Below are positions 1 to 7,473 of a stretch of 43,805 nt of DNA, in pieces. The DNA comes from Patescibacteria group bacterium (GTDB taxonomy: Bacteria; Patescibacteriota; Minisyncoccia; Minisyncoccales; JANBVM01). The notes below the pieces were generated by a model, which did not search any database, was not told the DNA's origin, and saw nothing but the letters and a program-made list of their open reading frames with translations. Location: assembly GCA_024239015.1 (NCBI GenBank), contig JANBVM010000004.1, positions 1-43,805 on the forward strand, read 5' to 3'. Position 1 is the first letter of the stretch. Every line of letters starts with the position of its first letter. Position numbers and translations under genes: made by a program.

Positions 1-693
1 ATTTCAAAGGCTCTTGAGGGATCAGATATGGTTTTTATCGCTGGAGGCTTAGGAGGAGGAACTGGTTCTGGAGCAGCTCCAGTTGTAGCTAAAATAGCCA
101 TGGACTTGGGAGCTTTAACCGTTGCCATAGTGACTCTTCCTTTTTCTTTTGAAGGTTCTTATAGAAGAAGAGTTGCTAAACAAAGCAAAGATCTTTTGGA
201 GAAAAACATTGATGCTCTATTGGTTATCAAGAATGACAGACTTCTTGAGGGAATTGAACCCAAAACCTCTTTATTAAATGCTTTTTGGGTCTGCGATGAT
301 GTTTTAAGGGAAGCAGTTAGAGGGATTTCTGATTTAGTTGTACTTCCTGGAATAGTAAATGTTGATTTTGCTGATGTAAGATCTATTCTCAAGGGGGCAG
401 GCACTGCTCTCTTTGGAGTAGGCAGGGCTCAGGGCGAAAGAAGAGCCGGAGAAGCAGTAAGGCTGGCTCTTAGTTCTCCATTATTGGACGTGACTCCAAA
501 AGGGGCAAAAGGGGTTTTGTTTAATATCTCAGGTGGAGACATTTCTCTTTCTGAGATTGAAGAGGTTGGCAGTATTATTACCAAAGAAATTAATCCCAAA
601 GCCAAGGTAATTTTTGGAGCAGTTCAGGATGAAAAGCTGAAAAAAGGAGAAATAAAAGTAAGTGTAATTGTCACTGGTTTTAAAAAGTCTTAG
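1..693 (+). CDS. ftsZ: Cell division protein FtsZ (C-terminal part, 5' cut by window)
   Basis: FtsZ is the tubulin-like GTPase that forms the division ring in the cytoplasm. The reading frame is open from base 1, so the N-terminus lies outside the window. The tubulin/FtsZ signature GGLGGGTGSGAAP sits at the start of the visible part, followed by the T7 region and the C-terminal FtsZ domain (VSVIVTGF at the end). The protein stops right after the globular domain (…TGFKKS). The variable linker and the conserved C-terminal peptide that usually binds FtsA or ZipA are absent. The next gene is 257 bases away behind its own promoter and riboswitch, so FtsZ ends its operon here. The family call is certain; the missing tail is read directly from the sequence. 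Confidence 0.97.
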   Translation: MSKALEGSDMVFIAGGLGGGTGSGAAPVVAKIAMDLGALTVAIVTLPFSFEGSYRRRVAKQSKDLLEKNIDALLVIKNDRLLEGIEPKTSLLNAFWVCDDVLREAVRGISDLVVLPGIVNVDFADVRSILKGAGTALFGVGRAQGERRAGEAVRLALSSPLLDVTPKGAKGVLFNISGGDISLSEIEEVGSIITKEINPKAKVIFGAVQDEKLKKGEIKVSVIVTGFKKS

Positions 694-702
694 CTTTTCC
701 AC

Positions 703-731
703 TTGACCGACTGATCGAGAAACGATATTCT
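703..731 (+). promoter_or_regulatory. Candidate sigma-70 promoter of the B12 operon
   Basis: TTGACC (703-708), a 17-base spacer and TATTCT (726-731) lie just after ftsZ and upstream of the riboswitch aptamer. A second -10-like TATAAT at 736-741 has no good -35 partner. The exact start site is inferred. Confidence 0.5.
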
Positions 732-749
732 TAAATATAATAATAAGTA

Positions 750-935
750 CTATAAAACAAGCGGGGAAACAGGTGAAAATCCTGTGCTGTGCCGCAACTG
801 TAATCTCTTCCTCTTTTTTTCAAAGAGGAGGGTAAGCCAGAATGCCGCTAGAAATCTTTTAACGCCTACCTTCGAGCAAAGGAGAGAGTGTTAATCTTTT
901 TTTGAAATAAAGATTACTTCTGTCCCACTCGAAGT
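750..935 (+). ncRNA. Cobalamin (B12) riboswitch leader
   Basis: The leader carries the conserved blocks of the AdoCbl/cobalamin riboswitch class in the right order. GGGGAAACAGGTGAAAATCC starts at 763, GCTGTGCCGCAACTGTAAT follows, then a variable hairpin (CTCTTCCTC…GAGGAGGG, about 805-832), then the B12-box-like GTAAGCCAGAATGCCGC at 832-848. An expression platform follows. CTTCGAG (870-876) is perfectly complementary to CTCGAAG (928-934). That second segment overlaps the terminator hairpin, so antiterminator and terminator exclude each other. A local hairpin TAATCTTT/AAAGATTA (892-899/909-916) would bring the two arms together. It should control the four-gene operon starting at 950. The class assignment rests on reading the consensus by eye. 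Confidence 0.88.
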
Positions 936-945
936 GGGATTTTTG
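923..945 (+). terminator. Attenuator terminator of the B12 riboswitch
   Basis: TCCCACT (923-929), a CGA loop and AGTGGGA (933-939) form a 7-bp stem followed by TTTTT. It ends only about five bases before the ATG at 950. The only weak ribosome-binding sequence (AGTGGGA) lies in the 3' arm, so the same hairpin could stop transcription and hide the initiation site. Confidence 0.75.
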
Positions 946-949
946 ATTT

Positions 950-2767
950 ATGAAAAAGAAAATTTTTATTACTTCTTTAGCCATAATCTTACTTGCCATA
1001 CTTGGATTAACTAATTTTCCCAAAATTTACTCACAAAGCCAATCAGAAATTGATAAAACAGTAAGTTATCTTAAATCCCAACCTCAAACAGCCTGGAGCA
1101 CTATAGCACTAGCTGGGGCTGGAGATAGTGGTATTGATTTGAACCATTTAAGGTCTGTTCCTTCTGATCAAAAATCTACCACTGCTTACGCCAAATATAT
1201 CTTAGCTTTAGTGGCAGCTGGGAATAATCCTACTAATTTTGGAGACGAAAATTACGTAGAAAAATTAAAGAGTTATTATCAAGAGGACCAATTTGGAAAC
1301 ACTAATTTAATTAACGATGATATCTGGGCAATATTAGCTTTAGGTTCAGTCGGTCAAGAGAATCTATCAATAGTCCAAAAATCTAAAGATTATGTTTTGA
1401 ACCACCAAAATCTGGATGGGGGGTGGAGCTATGACATTTCTATTTCTTCTTCTGACACCAATGACACTGCAGCTGCTATTATGGCTTTACTTGAAGCTGG
1501 GGTTTCCGACTCATCTTTGGCTATTCAAAATGCTGTTTCTTATCTTAAATCAGGACAAAACTCAGACGGAGGTTTTCCTTATACTTCAGGTTCAATTTCT
1601 GATTCTTGTTCTGATTCATGGGTGATTTCATCTATCTATAAACTAGGACAAGTCCCTACAGACTTAAATTGGACAAAAGATGGGAAAAACGCTCTGGACC
1701 ACCTTAAATCTTTACAAGACGAAGATGGTGGTTCTTGGTGGCAGTCTACTGGAGACAACAAATTCTGTAGTGCTTATGCTTTAACTGCTTTGTTAGGAAA
1801 ACACTATCCAGCTGGAACTATTTATAATAGTCATCGTCTAAGAATCGAGGGTTTATATAGTACTGTTTGCGAAATCGATACTAATGGAGGAACTGCTATG
1901 GATTTGATAATCTCAGGATCAAAAATATGTGGCTATAATTACTCAATCATTGAATATCCTGGACTAGGTCTATATCTAGCAGAGCTAGGAGGCGAGACCA
2001 GCTGGATGTATCTGGTAGACAATATTCCTCCAACGATAGGAGCAGATAATTATTATTTAGAGATTGGAGACGAAACTTTATGGCATTCCGGACAATGGCT
2101 GGAGAAGGGTTGGAATCTGACTAAAGTAGAATTAATTGAGAGCGGCGATTTAGTTAAAATTCAAGTCAAATATTACGATTCTACTACTGGTGATTGGCAT
2201 AGCCTAGAAGTAGGAGAGCTAAAGGTAGAGATTGGCTCTTCGGAACTAACAACTAATGATTTAGGCCAAATAGAATTCTCTTTAGCTAGCTTAGAAGATG
2301 GCTTTTATGATGTATTCGTTGAGACTCAAATTATAAATGAGGAAGGTTATATTAGGAGTGAAAAAGAAAGCTTAAAAATAGGTACAGTTCCACCAGAGCA
2401 TGGAGTGAGTTTAAAAGTAGATGTTGAAAGATTAAAAGTTCAGACTGCTGGACTACAAACTACCATTAGCTTTTCTATAAGCCCAGACATATTGGACTTT
2501 GGAAAGTTAAAGCCAGGGGAAAGTTCAACCAAAGATTTAACTATTGATAATCAAGACACCGGAATTTATTTAGAAACAGAAGTAAGTGGAGCTAGTATTT
2601 TTCAGGAAAACTTAGATATCGATGGAGAATTCTGGCAAGTTTTCTCATCTGGGGTAGAGGCGGGAGAAACTAAGACTTTACCTATTAAAATAATCATTCC
2701 CAAAAACTATAGTGGGAATTTTGGCTTACTAGAAGGAGAGCTTACTTTTTGGGCTATTAAGAAATGA
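950..2767 (+). CDS. Transcobalamin/intrinsic-factor-like secreted protein (prenyltransferase-type alpha barrel + DUF4430)
   Basis: Likely an extracytoplasmic cobalamin-binding protein. It has an N-terminal signal or anchor segment (residues 5-28). Helical repeats of the prenyltransferase/squalene-cyclase alpha/alpha type follow (about 40-285; repeat motifs LDGGWSYD, SDGGFPY, EDGGSWWQ). Next comes a DUF4430-like beta domain (about 293-385; SWMYLVDNIPP…GADNYYLEIGDETLW), then one or two Ig-like beta domains (about 390-600). An alpha/alpha barrel joined to a DUF4430-type domain is the arrangement of animal intrinsic factor and transcobalamin, in which B12 sits between the two. The gene is first in an operon behind a cobalamin riboswitch, which supports that role independently. 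It overlaps the next gene by ATGA. B12 binding is inferred, not shown. Confidence 0.85.
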   Translation: MKKKIFITSLAIILLAILGLTNFPKIYSQSQSEIDKTVSYLKSQPQTAWSTIALAGAGDSGIDLNHLRSVPSDQKSTTAYAKYILALVAAGNNPTNFGDENYVEKLKSYYQEDQFGNTNLINDDIWAILALGSVGQENLSIVQKSKDYVLNHQNLDGGWSYDISISSSDTNDTAAAIMALLEAGVSDSSLAIQNAVSYLKSGQNSDGGFPYTSGSISDSCSDSWVISSIYKLGQVPTDLNWTKDGKNALDHLKSLQDEDGGSWWQSTGDNKFCSAYALTALLGKHYPAGTIYNSHRLRIEGLYSTVCEIDTNGGTAMDLIISGSKICGYNYSIIEYPGLGLYLAELGGETSWMYLVDNIPPTIGADNYYLEIGDETLWHSGQWLEKGWNLTKVELIESGDLVKIQVKYYDSTTGDWHSLEVGELKVEIGSSELTTNDLGQIEFSLASLEDGFYDVFVETQIINEEGYIRSEKESLKIGTVPPEHGVSLKVDVERLKVQTAGLQTTISFSISPDILDFGKLKPGESSTKDLTIDNQDTGIYLETEVSGASIFQENLDIDGEFWQVFSSGVEAGETKTLPIKIIIPKNYSGNFGLLEGELTFWAIKK

Positions 2768-3333
2768 AAAAAAATCTATCAATCTTAATAATAACCTTTC
2801 TTTTATCAGCTGCTCTTGTCCAAGCTGTAGCAGTTAAGGTTGAGCCTTCTGAATTAAGAATTGAAACCAATTTCAAAACTCATTTTAAAGAAGAAATCAT
2901 CGTAGAAAATCCAGATAATAACGTAGCCCTATATGAAGTTTATCTGGATAATTTTTCAGATTGGATTAAGGTAGAACCAGAAAGTTTTATTCTAGAAAGC
3001 GAAGATTCACAAACAGTAATTTTAGAAATTGATAGTAAAGAAAAAGGTGTTTTTTCAACCACCATTTCAGTTGTAGCTAAACCTTTGTCTGGAAGGAAAT
3101 TCAAGGCAAACTCTGGGGTAAAGATTCCCTTAGAAGTTAGGGTCGTTGAAGGAGAGAAGGAAACCCTTTTAGCTACCGTTTATAGAAACGGAACAAACCT
3201 TGTTTATAACTCAAAGAATCTAATTAATGTTTTGAGTTTAATCTTAATCTTAGTTCTAGGGATTTGGATAACAAATAAAAAGATGAAATCAAAAGACAAA
3301 GACCATTATAACTTCCCAGCTATAAAATTCTAA
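2764..3333 (+). CDS. Membrane-anchored Ig-like surface protein of the B12 operon
   Basis: The protein has a signal peptide (about 1-22, ending near QAVA), one extracytoplasmic beta-sandwich domain of the NEW1/COG1470 kind (about 23-130), a transmembrane helix at 157-171 and a short basic cytoplasmic tail. The domain motifs are KVEPSELRI, WIKVEPESFILESEDSQTV and FSTTISVVA. Translation is coupled to the preceding gene by the ATGA overlap. No catalytic motif is visible. It most likely holds or spaces the secreted binding protein at the cell surface; the preceding protein ends in a similar beta domain (DFGKLKPGESSTKDLTI). The specific function is not known. Confidence 0.7.
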   Translation: MKKNLSILIITFLLSAALVQAVAVKVEPSELRIETNFKTHFKEEIIVENPDNNVALYEVYLDNFSDWIKVEPESFILESEDSQTVILEIDSKEKGVFSTTISVVAKPLSGRKFKANSGVKIPLEVRVVEGEKETLLATVYRNGTNLVYNSKNLINVLSLILILVLGIWITNKKMKSKDKDHYNFPAIKF

Positions 3334-3337
3334 AAAG

Positions 3338-3775
3338 GTGACAAAAAGCACAAAGATAATAATTGGCACAGGGACACTTTTTATCTTAACTGTTCTATTG
3401 GTGTTTGGTTTTTCAGATTTTGATTTGAAAGAGGGTATAAAAACCCAAATTGAGGAAGGACGCTTAGTAGGTAAAGTAAATTTAGTTATTGATTTTGGAG
3501 AGGGAGAGATCGAAACCTTTGAAAGAGAAACAAAAGAAACAATGACAGCCTTTGATTTATTAAAAGAAGGAACAGAAGAGTTAAGTTTATCTCTAGAAAC
3601 TAAGAACTATGATATAGGAGTATTTATTGAAACAATCGGGGATAAGAAAAATGGTCAGGATGAAAAATATTGGCTATATTATATCAATAATCAACCTCCT
3701 CCTGTTGCAGCTGATAAAAGAGGAATAGAACCAGGAGATAAGGTTGAGTTTAGGTTTGAGAAACCACCTTTTTAA
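3338..3775 (+). CDS. Stand-alone DUF4430 protein with N-terminal membrane anchor
   Basis: It starts with GTG at 3338, four bases after the preceding stop. Residues 7-26 are a membrane anchor or signal segment. Residues 45-145 match the DUF4430 / transcobalamin C-terminal pattern: TAFDLLKEG, IGVFIETIG, YWLYYINNQPPPVAADK and the terminal GDKVEFRF. This is the same fold as the second domain of the 605-residue protein two genes upstream, here alone and tethered to the membrane. It could be a second half-site for B12 or a hand-over module to the transporter downstream. In Gram-positive bacteria DUF4430 proteins are often found beside cobalamin uptake genes. The family call is strong; the function is inferred. 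Confidence 0.82.
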   Translation: MTKSTKIIIGTGTLFILTVLLVFGFSDFDLKEGIKTQIEEGRLVGKVNLVIDFGEGEIETFERETKETMTAFDLLKEGTEELSLSLETKNYDIGVFIETIGDKKNGQDEKYWLYYINNQPPPVAADKRGIEPGDKVEFRFEKPPF

Positions 3776-3777
3776 TT

Positions 3778-4350
3778 ATGAAGATTTTTAAGGATCAAGA
3801 AGAATTCTTCCAAATTTTTATTGCTTTAGTCTTTATCTTGATTGGGGTCTTAATGAGATTAGTGCCTCATCCTCCCAATTTTGCCCCCATTTTAGCTATT
3901 GCTCTCTTTGGCGGGACCTACCTTTCTAAAAAAATAGCTCTTACTTTACCGATAATAGCTATGATAATTTCAGATATTTTTATCGGTTTTTACAATCCCT
4001 TGGTGATGGCATCTGTTTACATAAGTTTCATTCTAACTGCAGTTTTAGGGCTTTGGTTAAAAAACAATAAAAGATGGTATGCAGTAAGTGGAAGCGCCCT
4101 TCTATCTGCTTTTTTGTTTTTCTTAATTACTAATTTTGCTGTGTGGGCTTTTGGCCACATGTATTCAAGAGACTTTTTTGGCCTGATGCAATCTTATTTT
4201 ATGGCTATACCCTTTTTTAAGAACACTTTTTTATCGAATTTATTCTACGTGATCGTATTCTTTGGCGCCTATGAAGCGGTCTTATTCTGGGTCAAAATAA
4301 AATTTAAAATTCCTCAAGTTGCTGTTTTGAGAAATGATTCGCGACAATAA
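3778..4350 (+). CDS. ECF-transporter S-component-like membrane protein (DUF6580-like)
   Basis: This 190-residue polytopic membrane protein has about five or six hydrophobic segments (residues 12-28, 35-50, 52-70, 75-92, 100-128, 145-172). The N-terminal block RLVPHPPNFAPILAIALFGG and the SDIFIGFYNPL motif are typical of the DUF6580 family. That family resembles the substrate-binding S subunits of energy-coupling-factor transporters. It is last in the riboswitch operon, two bases after the DUF4430 gene, and is followed by a terminator. The context suggests a cobalamin-specific S component sharing an energizing module coded elsewhere; no EcfA or EcfT is in the window. An alternative is an uptake channel unrelated to ECF. 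Confidence 0.7.
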   Translation: MKIFKDQEEFFQIFIALVFILIGVLMRLVPHPPNFAPILAIALFGGTYLSKKIALTLPIIAMIISDIFIGFYNPLVMASVYISFILTAVLGLWLKNNKRWYAVSGSALLSAFLFFLITNFAVWAFGHMYSRDFFGLMQSYFMAIPFFKNTFLSNLFYVIVFFGAYEAVLFWVKIKFKIPQVAVLRNDSRQ

Positions 4351-4352
4351 AA

Positions 4353-4386
4353 AAGCGAGATGTGAGGTGACATCCGGCTTATTTTT
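4353..4386. terminator. Bidirectional terminator after the B12 operon
   Basis: AAGC-ga-GATGT / ACATC-cg-GCTT is a symmetric hairpin (4353-4380). It is flanked by an A-run on the left and ATTTTT on the right, so it can end both the B12 operon and the small minus-strand gene next to it. Confidence 0.7.
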
Positions 4387-4606
4387 ATTCATCTGAAAGG
4401 GCTTCTATTTCTCTTCCAAGGGATGGATTAGTTATATCCACTTGCTCTGCAACTTCTACAGTAAATTTGTAAAGATCTTTTATGATCTAGACGAGATTAC
4501 CTTTTTTTGAATTACCTGGATTAACCGCTTTCAACTGCTCAACGCTTTCTTCTAATTCTTCTACTCTTTCTTCTAATTCTTTTACTCTGTCAACTAGTTT
4601 TTCCAC
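4385..4606 (-). pseudogene. Small coiled-coil protein gene interrupted by an in-frame TAG
   Basis: The stretch between the B12 operon and comEC holds a minus-strand frame starting at GTG 4606-4604. A GAGG ribosome site lies nine bases upstream. It codes for a heptad-rich helix (VEKLVDRVKELEERVEEL…) up to a TAG at 4489-4487 (codon 40). Without changing frame it continues for 33 more protein-like codons (IIKDLYKFTVEVAEQVDI… to LSDE) and stops at TAA 4387-4385. The whole would be 73 residues. The simplest reading is a point nonsense mutation; a 39-residue product or readthrough are alternatives. The family is not recognised. Confidence 0.5.
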
Positions 4607-4660
4607 TAAGAATCGCCTCGCTAAATAAAATACCTAAACTCAAAAGCCTTATCAACTGTC

Positions 4661-6133
4661 ATGACAAAATCTAAAATCTTATTATACCTTTGTCTTTCTT
4701 TTATTGGAGGAGTTTTCTTAAGTTCAGTATTTAAAACATCTCAGCCAAGTATGCTGGGATTTTTGATTTTAAGTACAATTTTCATTTCGGTCTTCTGGCG
4801 ATATAAAAAGATGGTGATTTTTGGCTTCTGTTTATTTCTTCTTTCAGCTGGAGTTTGGCGTCATCAGACAGCTGAGCTGAGAATTAACAACAACGGATTA
4901 AGGAAACATATAGGAGAGGAGATTTCTCTAACCGGGTTTATTTTTTCACAACCGAGTATTGGAGAAAAAAGCACCAAACTATTAGTCCAAGCTGAGGATT
5001 TAAATGGAAAGGAAATAAAAGAAAAGATTTTAGTTAGGACTTGGAAATATCCTCAATATGAATATGGAGATAGGTTAATAATTATTGGACTGCTGGAAGA
5101 ACCAGAGGTCTTCGAAGGTTTTAATTATAGGGAGTTTTTAGCAAAAGATAACATTTATGCCTTAATGTATTTCCCGAAAATAGAACTAGTTGATAAAGGG
5201 TCTGGGAGTTTAGTAACGAGATATCTTTTTTCTTTCAAAAGTGGGCTAAGCAAGAGTTTGAATAAAATAATGCCTTCTCCCCAATCTGGACTCTTGGAGG
5301 GACTGATGTTTGGAGACGAAGATAATATTTCAACAGAATGGAAAGAAAAATTTAATCTCACTGGTACTCGTCATATTACAGCTGTCTCTGGAATGAATAC
5401 TACGATTATTTCTACCTTAGTTTTGGGTTTTCTTTTGTCTTTGGGTTTTTGGAGACGCCAGGCCTTTTATCTTTCTGTGATTTTTATATTTTTCTATATT
5501 CTAATGATAGGCGCTCCAGCCTCAGCTATCAGGGCTGGTATCATGGGAGCTCTTTTTCTAACGGCCCAGCATCTTGGCAGGGTTTCAAGTGGTTTTAGAA
5601 TAATTGTTTTTGCAGGCGCCATAATGCTGTTTTTAAACCCTTTGCTTTTAAAATCAGATGTTGGGTTTCAGCTGTCTTTTTTAGCGACATTGGGCTTAGT
5701 TTTGTTACAACCAATTCTCTCAAGTTTATTTAAAAAAATTCCAAATATAATTGAACTTAGATATACTTTGTCAGCTACCTTAGCTGCTCAATTTTTTGCT
5801 CTTCCGATTTTAATTTATAACTTCGGGCAAGTTCCTTTAATAGGGCCTTTAGCTAATGTCCTTATTGTCCCTCTTTTGGTAGTGATTACAATTTTAGGCT
5901 TTATTTTTTCTTTCTTAGGAATGATTCTTTATCCTCTTGGCCAAATCCTTTCTTTTCCAGCCTGGTTTCTTCTGACTTATATCTTTAAAGTAATTGATTT
6001 TTCTTCAAAAATTCCCCATGCAACCTTAAGCCTTGAAAATATTCCCTGGATTTTTATTTTTACCTCTTATTTATTTTTAGGAGTTGTGGTCTGGCGCCTA
6101 CAAGAGAAAGATAGACTGAAACTTTTGCAGTAA
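4661..6133 (+). CDS. comEC: ComEC/Rec2-family DNA-uptake channel, short form
   Basis: ComEC forms the inner-membrane channel for single-stranded DNA during natural transformation. The 490-residue protein has N-terminal membrane helices (1-65), a soluble DUF4131-like OB-type segment (about 80-160; EEISLTGFIFSQPS) and the Rec2/ComEC core. The core has the signature GLMFGDEDNIS…LTGTRHITAVSGMN (about 215-245) and many helices to residue 480. The C-terminal metallo-beta-lactamase-like domain of the roughly 750-residue Gram-positive proteins is absent, so any nuclease function must lie elsewhere. It is a single gene behind its own AT-rich upstream region. Confidence 0.9.
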   Translation: MTKSKILLYLCLSFIGGVFLSSVFKTSQPSMLGFLILSTIFISVFWRYKKMVIFGFCLFLLSAGVWRHQTAELRINNNGLRKHIGEEISLTGFIFSQPSIGEKSTKLLVQAEDLNGKEIKEKILVRTWKYPQYEYGDRLIIIGLLEEPEVFEGFNYREFLAKDNIYALMYFPKIELVDKGSGSLVTRYLFSFKSGLSKSLNKIMPSPQSGLLEGLMFGDEDNISTEWKEKFNLTGTRHITAVSGMNTTIISTLVLGFLLSLGFWRRQAFYLSVIFIFFYILMIGAPASAIRAGIMGALFLTAQHLGRVSSGFRIIVFAGAIMLFLNPLLLKSDVGFQLSFLATLGLVLLQPILSSLFKKIPNIIELRYTLSATLAAQFFALPILIYNFGQVPLIGPLANVLIVPLLVVITILGFIFSFLGMILYPLGQILSFPAWFLLTYIFKVIDFSSKIPHATLSLENIPWIFIFTSYLFLGVVVWRLQEKDRLKLLQ

Positions 6134-6191
6134 ACGGAACTTTATTCCTAAAAAATTTGATTATCCAACTTATATTTGATATTTTTAAACA

Positions 6192-6935
6192 ATGAACCGA
6201 ATAGAAGTATATAATAAAAAGATATACAACCGAATATGGAAATCAGGAGATATCCAGAAACCAGAAAGCTGGTCGCTCTGGGAAATCACAAAGAATTTTC
6301 AAGGAAAGAAAAGTTTGGAGGTGGGTCCAGGGAACTATCCCAAGATTGCAATTAAAAATAGTTATTTTGTGGAAATTAGCGAAGAGGCAGTAGAGCCTCT
6401 GAATAAATTGGGGGGTAAGGCCGCAGTTGGAGACGTAACAAATCTTTCTTTTGAAAACCAATTTTTTGATCTAGTGGTAGCGGCTGAAGTCTTGGAACAC
6501 ATCAAGAATGATAAAAGGGCATTTTCTGAAATCGCTAGAGTTTTAAAGCCTTCTGGTTTTTTCTTGTTTTCTGTACCCTTGAGGCAAGAACTATATGATG
6601 AGTTCGATGTCATTACCGGCCACGAAAGAAGATACGAAATTAAAGACCTAAAGGATATACTTTTAGATAATGGTTTTAAGATATTGAAATATCGTCCCAG
6701 GAGCTATTTACTAACAACATTAGATGTTTTGGCCAAAGCTCTTCTTATCAAGAAAATCCTGTTAAGGAATAAAGAACACGAGGTTTTTTTCAATTCACCA
6801 AAACCTTTTGTTAATTTATATTCAAGAACCTATGCTTTTTTGGAGAAAGCTGGAACTCCTAAGTGGAGATTGGACGTTGAGAATCTCTTAAAGCGTAGAT
6901 ATAGGGGGATTACAATTCTTTGTCAAAAAAGATAA
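6192..6935 (+). CDS. SAM-dependent methyltransferase (class I)
   Basis: This Rossmann-fold methyltransferase of the Methyltransf_11 type has motif I SLEVGPGNYP (about 36-46), an acidic residue at FVEIS, motif II GDVTNLSFENQFFDLVVAAEVLEHI (about 75-100) and the post-motif RVLKPSGFFLFSVP. The C-terminal half (about 150-247) carries no second recognisable domain. The substrate cannot be read; members beside envelope genes often act on glycans, lipids or quinones. It stands alone, and no ribosome site is obvious before ATG 6192. Confidence 0.8.
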   Translation: MNRIEVYNKKIYNRIWKSGDIQKPESWSLWEITKNFQGKKSLEVGPGNYPKIAIKNSYFVEISEEAVEPLNKLGGKAAVGDVTNLSFENQFFDLVVAAEVLEHIKNDKRAFSEIARVLKPSGFFLFSVPLRQELYDEFDVITGHERRYEIKDLKDILLDNGFKILKYRPRSYLLTTLDVLAKALLIKKILLRNKEHEVFFNSPKPFVNLYSRTYAFLEKAGTPKWRLDVENLLKRRYRGITILCQKR

Positions 6936-6983
6936 AAAAAATCAGCTCTCTTCTTTTATACATCTTGTATATAGATGAGAGCT
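6933..6983 (-). terminator. Terminator of the 95-residue gene
   Basis: The hairpin is AGCTCTC (6944-6950) with GAGAGCT (6977-6983) and an inner TATACA/TGTATA stem. On the minus strand it is followed by a U-run (A-run at 6934-6940). It closely resembles the terminator at 7929-7978. Confidence 0.8.
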
Positions 6984-6996
6984 TTATCTAATTCTT

Positions 6997-7284
6997 CTAA
7001 CCTATGACTTCAAGATCGCATTCATCTTCGAATCCGGGTATTACATCCCTAAAAGTTATAATCTTATACGAGGGATACTCATTTTCGATCTCTTTTAACT
7101 CTTCTTGAGTTAAGTTCTTCATGGTAGCAAGAGTCTTATCGTCTTCTCGACTACGATCGTCTCGACTACGTATGTTAATGACCTTACCAGCCACTATTTT
7201 TTCGGTACCCCTTACTTTTATTGTCAGGATTCCGGTTTCAGGGTTGTATTCATGATGTTTTTTAGTATGTTTTTCAGTACTCAA
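6997..7284 (-). CDS. Hypothetical 95-residue protein with C-terminal QEEL..Y..DV motif
   Basis: No known family is recognised. The start is a TTG at 7284, because an upstream in-frame TGA and the lack of ATG leave no better choice. The protein begins basic and His-rich (EKHTKKHHEY), has a short beta region (TGILTIKVRG) and a duplicated acidic/basic stretch (RSRDDRSREDD) coded by a short direct DNA repeat. Its C-terminal module NLTQEELKEIENEY…FRDVI resembles VSQEELEALIKKY…SPDVV in the 142-residue protein at 8383, so the two may share a domain. It has its own promoter at 7333-7361, a leader hairpin and a terminator. Confidence 0.6.
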   Translation of the reverse strand: MSTEKHTKKHHEYNPETGILTIKVRGTEKIVAGKVINIRSRDDRSREDDKTLATMKNLTQEELKEIENEYPSYKIITFRDVIPGFEDECDLEVIG

Positions 7285-7288
7285 TCTC

Positions 7289-7320
7289 TTTCATCTCTAT
7301 CCTTTATTTTCTATTAATAA
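7289..7320 (-). other. Leader hairpin of the 95-residue gene
   Basis: On the minus strand CCTTTATT and AATAAAGG flank a 7-base loop and form an 8-bp stem just upstream of the GGATAGAGATGAAAGAGA stretch before the TTG start. The neighbouring units carry comparable leader hairpins. Confidence 0.5.
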
Positions 7321-7332
7321 AGGAACAGTTTT

Positions 7333-7361
7333 ATTAAAACAAGATAATGATTATCCGTCAA
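7333..7361 (-). promoter_or_regulatory. Promoter of the 95-residue gene
   Basis: Minus-strand TTGACG (7361-7356), 17-base spacer, TTTAAT (7338-7333). The -35 and the following bases (TTTGACGGATAATCATTA) nearly repeat in the promoter at 8305-8332. Confidence 0.65.
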
Positions 7362-7410
7362 ATGTGGGTAACTCAGCGGGGCATACAGATTACTCTATAG
7401 GAAAATAGAT

Positions 7411-7450
7411 AAAATAAAAAAATAAGCCCACAAATTATTGATCATGGGCT
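7411..7450 (-). terminator. Terminator of the 106-residue gene
   Basis: AGCCCA (7425-7430) pairs with TGGGCT (7445-7450). An A-rich run to the left gives the U-tract on the minus-strand transcript. Confidence 0.7.
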
Positions 7451-7473
7451 AAAAAGCACAGAAAAAGTGGATT

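Noticed and set aside
5155-5361. Minus-strand open frame inside comEC and many similar frames inside other genes
   Set aside because: They lie wholly inside well-supported genes, lack ribosome sites and have the odd composition of antisense frames.
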